Below are positions 45,586-53,122 of a DNA stretch of 64,000 nt, in pieces. The position numbers were made by a program, and so were the translations under genes. The notes beneath the pieces are model-generated. The model made no database searches, was not told where the DNA came from, and saw nothing but the letters and a program-made list of their open reading frames with translations. The DNA comes from Pedobacter heparinus DSM 2366 (lineage in GTDB: Bacteria; Bacteroidota; Bacteroidia; Sphingobacteriales; Sphingobacteriaceae): assembly GCF_000023825.1 (NCBI RefSeq), contig NC_013061.1:4402001-4466000 (forward strand). Direction: 5' to 3'. The first letter of the stretch is position 1, and each line of letters opens with the position of its first letter.

Positions 45586-46362
45586 TCAATCTCGTATCTT
45601 ACCCCTGTATTTAGTTGGGACATCTTCATATAAAGGAATCAAAAGCATAGAAGGAACCCAATTATTTACACCATCTACAATAATATCTTCACTTGATTTT
45701 AATAGTGAAGGATCTGTTCTAAGAACTTTATAACCAATTTCCTTATAATCTTCAACAGACAACGTAATCAAACCCTTTTTTACATTTCTTTTGAGCAATT
45801 CAATTACAATTCTTAAACGGATTATATTATCTCCATATATCGCTATTCCCTCCAAATGCTTTACTTTTTCAAACTCAGATCTAATTCCATGAAAGATCAC
45901 ATATTTACCCTCTTTCATATAAAACCAGTTTCCAGTTTCAGGGTCATTATTATTACTATATTTCAAATGAGGTAAATCTTCCTTAGATATGTCTTTCTCA
46001 ATTGAGCCTACTTTTATACATTTTGCCGTCCCTCGCATTGAAAGCTTATCAGAAACAACTTTTCCAAACAACAGATTGGCTTCATTTAATTCATGAACAT
46101 CTGCTACATCATTATAAAAAGGATCATAAACACTTACCATCTGAAAGTTTAAATTCATAAAATCAATCAAAGGAAAAGAGCTGCAGTAAATAAATTTCAG
46201 ATCCAGATTTTCCAAGGATTTAATCTCTTTAAAGGGAATGCTTCCTAATGGAAGTTTATAGTAAGTAATGGTATGACGCGAGGTACCTATCATGCTATGG
46301 ATTGTTTTAATGCCTTTTCCCTGGCACGTTAAACGGGGGTCATTAATATGTGGTTTTTCCAC
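45586..46362 (-). CDS. Hypothetical 258-residue cytoplasmic protein
   Basis: No family is recognised. There is no signal peptide or membrane helix. The sequence is of mixed alpha/beta character (KFIYCSSFPLIDFMNLNFQMVSVYDPF, then IIRLRIVIELLKRNVKKGLITLSVEDYKEIGYKVL). It is richer in Lys, Asn and Ile than nearby genes, fitting an acquired, AT-rich segment. It starts with GTG at 46362; that G is also the last base of the TAG stop of the preceding 59-residue gene, so translation is likely coupled. Size and placement would suit an immunity or accessory protein, but nothing in the sequence shows this. Confidence 0.65.
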   Translation of the reverse strand: MEKPHINDPRLTCQGKGIKTIHSMIGTSRHTITYYKLPLGSIPFKEIKSLENLDLKFIYCSSFPLIDFMNLNFQMVSVYDPFYNDVADVHELNEANLLFGKVVSDKLSMRGTAKCIKVGSIEKDISKEDLPHLKYSNNNDPETGNWFYMKEGKYVIFHGIRSEFEKVKHLEGIAIYGDNIIRLRIVIELLKRNVKKGLITLSVEDYKEIGYKVLRTDPSLLKSSEDIIVDGVNNWVPSMLLIPLYEDVPTKYRGKIRD

Positions 46363-46541
46363 TATAATGCAACGATCTCTTCAATAGAAAGACCTGTTGC
46401 ATCAGCAATGACTTTAAGATCAACCCCTTTAATTTTGAAATTTTTAGCAATTGACTTTTTCTCAGCCAAAGCACGTTCTTCTTTTGCAGATTCCAGTACG
46501 CTATAATAATCCCATTCTCTTTTTTGTGCTGCTCTGTTCAT
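46362..46541 (-). CDS. 59-residue protein resembling the C-terminal tail of Rpn-type nucleases
   Basis: It encodes a helical, charged peptide: MNRAAQKREWDYYSVLESAK, then KKSIAKNFKIKGVDLKVIADATGLSIEEIVAL. This resembles the tail found at the end of Rpn/PD-(D/E)XK recombination-promoting nucleases (AKxLKxxGxxxxxIAxxTGLSxEEI). The nuclease domain itself is absent. It is either a remnant or an independent small gene. A perfect AGGAGG (46550-46555 on the minus strand) lies eight bases before the ATG, which is rare in this phylum and supports translation from this start. Confidence 0.5.
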   Translation of the reverse strand: MNRAAQKREWDYYSVLESAKEERALAEKKSIAKNFKIKGVDLKVIADATGLSIEEIVAL

Positions 46542-46558
46542 ATTTCGTTCCTCCTGTG

Positions 46559-46681
46559 TTAGTCATTAAATGGGTTAATATATACCTGGCCTGAGCTACG
46601 ATTCCCGGTAATATAAGTTTCGGCTGGCTCACTGACGATATGATCCAATACCTCCGCTTCTGTATTACCTGGTTTAACCAT
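46559..46681 (-). CDS. 40-residue putative peptide
   Basis: An open frame MVKPGNTEAEVLDHIVSEPA to GQVYINPFND, ending 17 bases before the 59-residue gene and on the same strand. No family is recognised and no signal is present. Its position at the head of a coupled set of three frames is the main support. It might be a leader, an antitoxin-like peptide or chance. Confidence 0.3.
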   Translation of the reverse strand: MVKPGNTEAEVLDHIVSEPAETYITGNRSSGQVYINPFND

Positions 46682-46783
46682 TTTCAATTTAAATGATAAG
46701 TTGTAATCAAATATAACAACAAAACTTTAAATAACAAATTTATCCTATAAATTAATATAAAAATCTATACAGTAAAATTTTAT

Positions 46784-46873
46784 ATGAAAAATCAATATTT
46801 TGATGGAGTAGGTGGTAAGCATGAAGACTTCGAGGATCTCGACGCTTTAGATCCAGTTTATAGTGACGAGTAA
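46784..46873 (+). CDS. 29-residue acidic putative peptide
   Basis: A short frame MKNQYFDGVGGKHEDF to DPVYSDE, divergent from the 40-residue frame. The strongly acidic C-terminal half and local rise in GC against the AT-rich surroundings are the only support. No ribosome-binding site or promoter is clear. Confidence 0.2.
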   Translation: MKNQYFDGVGGKHEDFEDLDALDPVYSDE

Positions 46874-47125
46874 GCCGAAACAAGAACTATTGGTTAATAG
46901 TCTTACATCTTCCAAAAATTAAACACATAGAATGAAGCCATAAACCATTGACAATGTTGATTTTACGAACAACAAAACGATCAAATGATAATATTTTATA
47001 CAGATTTTTAATTTTTATTCTGGCCCGAGGCCTTAGTTAACTGTCTTATATATTAATATTTGGTTAGATTTCTGATCACCTTCAATAACAGGCGATTATA
47101 AAGATAGCATTAAATCAAGAGAAGG

Positions 47126-47354
47126 CTTACTACAGGGTTACATATGAAGATATAGTGACAATTAAATAATTATGATATGAATACAGAATTATAATACTGT
47201 TAAAATACCCTTGAGATACCGTTGGAATACCATATATGGTATTCCAACGGTATCTCAAGGGTAATCAAAAGGTAACTTAAAGGTATTTTAATTCTGTATT
47301 CATTATGTTTTGATATTGTACTTACTATATTTTTATATACTACCCTGTAGTAAG
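47126..47354. repeat. 229-bp nested inverted repeat made of 11-bp modules
   Basis: The ends are CTTACTACAGGGT (47126-47138) and its complement ACCCTGTAGTAAG (47342-47354). The outer 61 bases of each arm align without gaps at about 70% identity. Inside lie 15-bp perfect arms (47177-47191 and 47289-47303) and a 58-bp perfect palindrome (47206-47263). Reading outward from the centre, each arm is a row of 11-mers of the form nGGTAnnnnAA: five on the right (47237-47291) and four on the left (47189-47232), all written on the strand leading away from the centre. The arms differ in length by exactly one 11-bp unit. No gene is inside. The rest of the 46874-47460 gap shows no other structure apart from the terminator at its end. 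Confidence 0.9.
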
Positions 47355-47406
47355 ATAGGTAAAAGAGCTTAGGAAGAATATAGCTTATGCGTTATATATA
47401 AAAGCA

Positions 47407-47437
47407 AAAAGCCTCCCCGAATATCAGGGAGGCTTTT
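47407..47437 (-). terminator. Terminator of the OmpA-family gene
   Basis: AAAAGCCTCCC pairs perfectly with GGGAGGCTTTT across a 9-base loop, 24 bases beyond the stop codon on the minus strand. Confidence 0.8.
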
Positions 47438-47460
47438 AAAATTCAATGTCGTATTTCAGA

Positions 47461-48783
47461 CTAGAACAAGGTAAACTCTACCCTTCTGTTTTGCTGACGA
47501 CCTGCAGCAGTTTTATTGCTTGCAATAGGTTGGTTCATACCATAACCTGTAGCTTCAATACGCGATGCATTTGCACCCTGCGAAACCAGGTAAGCTTTTA
47601 CCGATTCTGCCCTGTCTTTAGACAAACGCATGTTTAAAGCTGCAGAACCTGTATTGTCTGTATGTCCTGCCAGTTTCAAACTAAAGTTTTTCTGGATCAG
47701 CAGTTCAGCAACACGGTTCAATGTAGCATAAGATTTCTGGCGGATAGTGGCTTTGCCCAAATCAAACTCTAAGTTTTTAATGGCATCGGCAACCACTTTG
47801 CGGTCGGCTTCTGTAATGATGATTTTCTCAACCGGGGCAGGTACTTTTAAAGGACAGCCCGAACCATCAACCACAACGCCTGCAGGTGTACCCGGACATT
47901 TATCCAGTTTATCTGCCACGCCATCACCGTCACTGTCTTTCAACAGGTCGTTCATCTCAGTTCTTAACCTTGCATTCTCAGCTTTCTGGGCATCCAGGTC
48001 GCTTTTTAATGCATTGGCAGTTTGTTTGGCCTGCAAGGCTTCGTCATAAGTTAAAGCCACAGGATTATGCCATGCCAGTTGCTTTCCTTTTCCTAAAGAA
48101 AATTCCAGACCTGCATACGCATAATTGTACTTGTCATTGCTGCCACGGTAATAACCATCCAGGTTATCGCCATCAACATAGTTAATGGTCCAGCCCAGAT
48201 CCAGGTTTACCTTTTCAGCTACTTTAAATTTAGCACCAACACCTACCGGAATGATCAGTTCGCTAATGGTTTTGCCACCAGCATAATCCGTTAAAGCACC
48301 CGATCCTGCAGCAGTTTTAACTTTATAACCTGCTAAACCAGCACCCGCCGATGCATATAATTGCACTGCACTGTTCTTGTTAAACATGTCTATGTTAAAC
48401 AGGTTAACCACAGCATTTAAACTTCCTGAATAAGAAAGGTCTGTTTCAAAAGCGCTAACCGGACTTGCATTGGTACCACCACCGTCCCAGGCCTCCGAAT
48501 TGTCTCCTTTTAATTTACCCCTCACACCGTCTAAACGTAAAGAGAAATAAGGTGTAAATTGTTTCTTGATGTACAAGCCATAACCCAGACTGCTTTTCCA
48601 GTTCGAGAAATCGTTTTTGCCACCCAATGGGGAAATCGGACTAAGCACCCCTGCGTTTACACCTATCGACCAGGTCGACAGCTGATTGGCTTCGGCACTC
48701 ATTTTTTCTTGTGCCTGGGCAGTACCTCCCAGTAACAAAGCCGCTACAGCTACAGGCAAACATTTAAATAATTTTTGTTTCAT
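47461..48783 (-). CDS. OmpA family outer-membrane protein
   Basis: A 440-residue protein with a signal peptide (VAVAALLLGGTAQAQ). An N-terminal beta-barrel (about 30-230) comes first, with strands such as YGLYIKKQFTPYFSLRLDG and NYAYAGLEFSLGKG. A short coiled segment (about 245-280) and one thrombospondin type 3 calcium-binding unit (DSDGDGVADKLDKCPGTPAG, about 285) follow. The C-terminal OmpA peptidoglycan-binding domain (about 335-440) contains LKLAGHTDNTGSAALNMRLSKDRA and ends RRVEFTLF. It anchors the outer membrane to the cell wall. It is a single-gene unit. Confidence 0.95.
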   Translation of the reverse strand: MKQKLFKCLPVAVAALLLGGTAQAQEKMSAEANQLSTWSIGVNAGVLSPISPLGGKNDFSNWKSSLGYGLYIKKQFTPYFSLRLDGVRGKLKGDNSEAWDGGGTNASPVSAFETDLSYSGSLNAVVNLFNIDMFNKNSAVQLYASAGAGLAGYKVKTAAGSGALTDYAGGKTISELIIPVGVGAKFKVAEKVNLDLGWTINYVDGDNLDGYYRGSNDKYNYAYAGLEFSLGKGKQLAWHNPVALTYDEALQAKQTANALKSDLDAQKAENARLRTEMNDLLKDSDGDGVADKLDKCPGTPAGVVVDGSGCPLKVPAPVEKIIITEADRKVVADAIKNLEFDLGKATIRQKSYATLNRVAELLIQKNFSLKLAGHTDNTGSAALNMRLSKDRAESVKAYLVSQGANASRIEATGYGMNQPIASNKTAAGRQQNRRVEFTLF

Positions 48784-48873
48784 AATATGAGGGTTAAATA
48801 ATTAGTAGAATATTTAATTCTGAAAACAACTATTCAATTATCAGGCCAAACTATAGCCGATTTTTCTACACAG

Positions 48874-50589
48874 CTACCAGCCCATTGCTTTATCATCCCC
48901 ACGGGGATCAGCCCCACCCTGATAATAACCCCATTTGGTTTTCAATATCGCATCAACCCGGCCAATAGGCCCTCTTGGCTTAAGGTGATAGCCTCTTTTG
49001 GTCAGCTCCAATACAGCTGCACTGTCCAGCGTCCCTTTTTCCACATATACAGAATCAGGCATCCATTGGTGGTGGAACCGCTTTGCGGTAACGGCCGACT
49101 GCATACTTTTGTCAAATTCTATGACATTGATGATGGTCTGAAAAACAGAGGTCATAATGGTAGAGCCACCCGGGGTGCCCACTACCATAAATAGTTTACC
49201 GTCCTTTTCTATTATGGTTGGCGTCATCGAACTCAGCATCCTTTTCTCTGGTACAATGGCGTTTGCTTCGCCGCCCAATAAACCGTACATATTTGGTGCC
49301 CCCGGTTTTACAGAAAAGTCGTCCATTTCATTGTTCAATAAAAAGCCCGCTCCTTTTACCACCACTGCAGAACCATAAGAACCATTTAGGGTTGTGGTTA
49401 ACGAAACAGCATTGCCATCCCTGTCTACAATAGAAAAATGGGTGGTCTCTTCATGTTCAGGTACATTAAATACACCGGCTTTAATGTCCGAGCTTAAGCT
49501 GGCCTGTGCCCAGTTAAAGTTTGACATCCTGCTTTTGATATATGCAGGATCGATCAGTTGTTTCTGGGGCACTTTAAAGAAATCCGGATCGCCTAAATGC
49601 GTTGCACGATCGGCATATACTCTCCTTTCTGCTTCAACCATCACCTGTACCGTCGAATCTGAATTTAATCCCCAGCGTTTTAAAGGGTAAGGTTCAACAG
49701 ATTTCAGCAGTTGAAGCAAAGCAATACCACCACTGGAGGTGGGTGGCATGGTGATAATTTTATAGGCTTTGTAATTGCCAACAATGGGCTTGCGCCATAC
49801 GGCTTTATAGTTTTTCAAATCTGCAGCGGATATGATCCCGGCGCCACGTTTCATCTCTGCCACCAGGCTATCGGCAACCGGGCCTTCGTAAAAGCCTGCG
49901 CGGCCCTTATCCCTGATCTGTTCCAGGGTATTTGCCAGCTCATTCTGGACTAAAACATCACCCTCGGCCCATTCCCCTTCTTTTACCAGGGCTGTGCCAA
50001 GCGGATTATACGTTACAAAGCGTTCTTTTTCCCTGTTCAGCTCCCTTGCGGTACGTGCTGTTATTTTAAAGCCGTTCCTGGCCAGTAAAACTGCGGGCTG
50101 AACCAGCTCTGCCCATTTTAATTTACCATATTTTTGATGTGCTTCTACCATGCCGGCCACAGAACCCGGTACACCTGCGGCCAAATGTCCATCCAGGCTT
50201 TTTTCCTTAACAGGATTGCCTGCAGCATCTAAATACATATCCTTAAAAGCCAGTCCGGGAGCTTTTTCGCGGAAATCCAAAGCATTGGTCTCACCCGATG
50301 CCGAGCGGTACACCATAAAACCGCCACCACCTAAATTTCCGGCATTGGGGTATACCACGGCCAGTGCAAACTGAACGGCTACAGCGGCGTCAACGGCATT
50401 GCCGCCTTTCTTTAAAATATTTAATCCTACCCCCGAGGCTTCTGCATTTGCCGATACCACCATTCCGTTGCGGTATTCTCCACTGTTGTTCTTCCCAAGC
50501 TGTCCGCCAACACAGGCAGCTAAAGTAGCTGCTATAAAAAGTACTCCGGCAAGGGGGGCAAAATGTTTAAGCCTTATAGTTTTCTGCAT
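48874..50589 (-). CDS. ggt: Gamma-glutamyltransferase (lipoprotein)
   Basis: A 571-residue Ntn hydrolase that splits glutathione and other gamma-glutamyl compounds. The lipobox LAAC (Cys about 26) places it on the envelope. The large-subunit part begins GMVVSANAEASGVGLNILKKGGNAVDAAVAVQFAL. Self-cleavage should occur before the nucleophilic Thr in EETTHFSIVD (about residue 388). GSAVVVKGAGFLLNNEMDDFS and SSMTPTIIEKDGKLFMVVGTPGGS complete the site. I use the ATG at 50589; the gene start lies inside the end of the acyl-CoA ligase gene. Confidence 0.93.
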   Translation of the reverse strand: MQKTIRLKHFAPLAGVLFIAATLAACVGGQLGKNNSGEYRNGMVVSANAEASGVGLNILKKGGNAVDAAVAVQFALAVVYPNAGNLGGGGFMVYRSASGETNALDFREKAPGLAFKDMYLDAAGNPVKEKSLDGHLAAGVPGSVAGMVEAHQKYGKLKWAELVQPAVLLARNGFKITARTARELNREKERFVTYNPLGTALVKEGEWAEGDVLVQNELANTLEQIRDKGRAGFYEGPVADSLVAEMKRGAGIISAADLKNYKAVWRKPIVGNYKAYKIITMPPTSSGGIALLQLLKSVEPYPLKRWGLNSDSTVQVMVEAERRVYADRATHLGDPDFFKVPQKQLIDPAYIKSRMSNFNWAQASLSSDIKAGVFNVPEHEETTHFSIVDRDGNAVSLTTTLNGSYGSAVVVKGAGFLLNNEMDDFSVKPGAPNMYGLLGGEANAIVPEKRMLSSMTPTIIEKDGKLFMVVGTPGGSTIMTSVFQTIINVIEFDKSMQSAVTAKRFHHQWMPDSVYVEKGTLDSAAVLELTKRGYHLKPRGPIGRVDAILKTKWGYYQGGADPRGDDKAMGW

Positions 50590-52339
50590 CGGTATATATT
50601 TTTTCAATAATGGTTGCGTATTTTTCCAATATAACTTTTCTTTTCAGGCTCAGCTTGGGGGTAAGCTCCCCACCGTCAATACTCCATGGTTTAGCCAGCA
50701 GTTCAAAGCGCTTTACCTGTTCCCATTTCCCGAAATCCTTACCGGAATTCAGTACTATCTGGTTAAACTTCTCTATCACCTGCGGATTTTTGGCCATTTC
50801 TTCGTCCGTGGTATAATTGATCCCTTTTTTAGCTGCCCATGATTTTAAAGCTACAAAATTAGGTACAATTAAAGCTGCCGGAAATTTGCGGTTTTCGCCT
50901 AGTACCATTACCTGCTCTACCAGTACCGTTTCCTTAAACTTATTTTCTATCATCTGCGGTGCCACGTATTTACCACCTGCAGTTTTAAAGATCTCTTTTT
51001 TCCGGTCGGTGATCTTTAAAAACCGGCCATTGACCAGTTCACCGATATCACCTGTATGGAACCAGCCATCTTTATCTATGGTTTCGGCAGTCAGGTCGTC
51101 CCTTAAATAATAGCCTTTCATAATGTCGTGTCCACGGGCCAGCACCTCTCCATCTTCTGCTATTTTAACTTCTACCCCGTTAATTGGAGGGCCTACTGTT
51201 CCAAACATGGTATTGCCAAAATGGTTCACTGTAATTACCGGTGAGGTTTCGGTGAGTCCGTAGCCCTCAAATACCGGCATGCCCGCAGCCCAGAAAATCC
51301 TGGCCAGTCGCGGGTTTAAGGCCGCGCCTCCCGAAATGATCACTACAATTTCGCCACCAAGGGCCTCCTGCCATTTTTTAAACACCAGTTTCCGGGCAAT
51401 GCCCAGCTTCAGGTTATAAAACCAGCTGTTTTCAATTTCAAACTTTTCGGCCAGGGCCACAGACCAAAAAAATATCCCCCTTTTGATCCCTGTAAGTGCC
51501 TTGCCTTTCTCCATGATCTTTTCATATACCTTTTCCAGCAGGCGCGGAACGGTAGAAAAAACATTGGGTTTTACAAACTGTATGTCGGCCACAATAGTGT
51601 CCATGCTTTCGGCATAATATACCGCCGTATCACAATACATGTACAGGTAAACCACCATGCGCTCAAAAATATGCGAAAGGGGTAAAAAACTAAGGCCTTT
51701 ACGAATCCCATCAGGAAGCAGCACAGCCGAATTTTCAAAGTTTTTGACCAGGTTATTATGGGTCAGCATTACCCCTTTGGGTGTACCTGTAGTGCCCGAG
51801 GTATAAATGAGCGTTAAAATATCTTCGGGTGTAATCTGGCTGCGATAGGCCTCAAGGTCTGTTTCGGTCTTTTGCTGTCCGGTCTTAACCAGCGTCTGCC
51901 AGTTGCCGGCTCCTTTAACTTCATCAAAAGTATAGATCTGAATGTCTTTCTTCAGCTCCTCACAAACCGGTTTTAGTTTGTTGTACAAAGGTTCATCTGC
52001 CACAAAAATGACGGTAATTTCTGCATTCTCGAGGATAAACTTTACATCATGTTCTGCAAGCGTAGGATAAAGGGGAATGTGGTAGGCCCCGATCTGCATC
52101 ACTGCAAAATCTGTAATGTTCCATTCGGGCCGGTTTGCCGACATCACGGCTACCCGGGATGCTTTGCCGATACCCAGCTCGATCAGCCCCCTGCTCAATG
52201 CATCAACGGTATCGCTAAATTCCTGCGTACTGTATTTCTGCCATTTCCCATTCACCTTGCCACTTATAAACTCCTGTTTAGGAAATTTCTCTAAATTATA
52301 TTGAAGTAAATCAAATACTCTTGTTACCGTTGCAGCCAT
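50567..52339 (-). CDS. Long-chain acyl-CoA ligase (AMP-forming)
   Basis: A 590-residue adenylating enzyme. The P-loop-like motif LIYTSGTTGTPKGVMLTHNN (about 175-195), the YGLTETSPV motif (about 365) and the GWFHTGDIGELVNGRFLKITDRKKEIFKTAGGKYVAP run (about 435-475) are all present. It joins a fatty acid to CoA using ATP at the inner membrane and could feed the fad operon. The gene's end overlaps the start of ggt by 23 bases. A -7 box (52409-52416) lies 70 bases upstream. Confidence 0.93.
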   Translation of the reverse strand: MAATVTRVFDLLQYNLEKFPKQEFISGKVNGKWQKYSTQEFSDTVDALSRGLIELGIGKASRVAVMSANRPEWNITDFAVMQIGAYHIPLYPTLAEHDVKFILENAEITVIFVADEPLYNKLKPVCEELKKDIQIYTFDEVKGAGNWQTLVKTGQQKTETDLEAYRSQITPEDILTLIYTSGTTGTPKGVMLTHNNLVKNFENSAVLLPDGIRKGLSFLPLSHIFERMVVYLYMYCDTAVYYAESMDTIVADIQFVKPNVFSTVPRLLEKVYEKIMEKGKALTGIKRGIFFWSVALAEKFEIENSWFYNLKLGIARKLVFKKWQEALGGEIVVIISGGAALNPRLARIFWAAGMPVFEGYGLTETSPVITVNHFGNTMFGTVGPPINGVEVKIAEDGEVLARGHDIMKGYYLRDDLTAETIDKDGWFHTGDIGELVNGRFLKITDRKKEIFKTAGGKYVAPQMIENKFKETVLVEQVMVLGENRKFPAALIVPNFVALKSWAAKKGINYTTDEEMAKNPQVIEKFNQIVLNSGKDFGKWEQVKRFELLAKPWSIDGGELTPKLSLKRKVILEKYATIIEKIYTDAENYKA

Positions 52340-52408
52340 ACATCATCAGCTTAAATAAAAGATCTGGTTAAAAGATTTTACAGAAAGAACCTGTACAACC
52401 CTTGTTCT

Positions 52409-52416
52409 CAAACTTA
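52409..52416 (-). promoter_or_regulatory. -7 promoter box of the acyl-CoA ligase-ggt unit
   Basis: TAAGTTTG on the minus strand, a TAnnTTTG match. No upstream TTG at the usual distance. Confidence 0.3.
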
Positions 52417-52555
52417 ACTAAAAATAATTAATGGAAAAAGAACTTTCTCAGTATGCAGGTCCGGCAGCCATGACATTATTTACATTTCTATGATTATCGG
52501 CACAATAGTTGCTACGCATGGAACAATAGAAAAATTAAATAAATAAATTATGATT

Positions 52556-53035
52556 ATGAAAAAATTACTTTTTACTGTTTTTGCCTTAGCTGCATTTTTT
52601 ACGATGAACAGCACTGATGCCAACGCTCAGAGCTATAACAACGCTATTGGTGGCCGCTTTGGTAATGCAAATGGGGTAAGTTTTAAAACTAAACTGAACA
52701 AAGGTGCAATGCTTGAACTGATCGGAAACTTTAGGAGCAACGATGGGGTAAGCTATGCCAACCTTACGGGCTTATATGAAGTTTACAATCCGATCAATGG
52801 AGCTGAAGGTTTAAACTGGTTCTATGGTGGTGGTGCAACTATAGGTTCTTACAAAATTAAACATGGTGGCGGCAGTGATTTTTATTTGTCGGCCAATGGT
52901 GTTTTAGGACTTGATTATAAATTTAACGGAGCCCCTATCAATTTATCTTTAGATTGGATTCCTGCGCTGCAACTTACACCTGATACAGGTTTCTGGGGTG
53001 GCGATATAGGTTTAGGTGTACGTTTCACGTTCTAA
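52556..53035 (+). CDS. Small outer-membrane beta-barrel protein
   Basis: A 159-residue protein with a signal peptide (LLFTVFALAAFFTMNSTDANAQ). The mature part is an eight-strand-type barrel: alternating strands (MLELIGNFRSN, NLTGLYEVYNPI, LNWFYGGGATIGSYKI, DFYLSANGVLGLDYKF) and a terminal aromatic (GDIGLGVRFTF). Proteins like this are common in Bacteroidota and have no assigned role. A perfect terminator follows. The ATG at 52556 is preferred over the one at 52550 because MKK begins the signal peptide. Confidence 0.8.
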   Translation: MKKLLFTVFALAAFFTMNSTDANAQSYNNAIGGRFGNANGVSFKTKLNKGAMLELIGNFRSNDGVSYANLTGLYEVYNPINGAEGLNWFYGGGATIGSYKIKHGGGSDFYLSANGVLGLDYKFNGAPINLSLDWIPALQLTPDTGFWGGDIGLGVRFTF

Positions 53036-53055
53036 ACAAAACTTATAAATGCATT

Positions 53056-53092
53056 AAAAAGCGCCTGGTTATGATTTAACCAGGCGCTTTTT
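53056..53092. terminator. Perfect 16-bp bidirectional terminator
   Basis: AAAAAGCGCCTGGTTA pairs with TAACCAGGCGCTTTTT across a 5-base loop (TGATT). It serves the small barrel gene and the convergent M61 peptidase gene. Confidence 0.9.
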
Positions 53093-53122
53093 AATTTACA
53101 GGGCGGTCGTAACCGCCTCATA

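Noticed and set aside
47189..47291. Possible CRISPR or integron attC array
   Set aside because: The 11-bp units are contiguous with no spacers, arranged symmetrically about a palindrome; no integrase or cas gene is present.
47126..47354. Ordinary rho-independent terminator
   Set aside because: The stem is far too long, has no T tract at its end, and the neighbouring OmpA gene already has its own compact terminator at 47407-47437.
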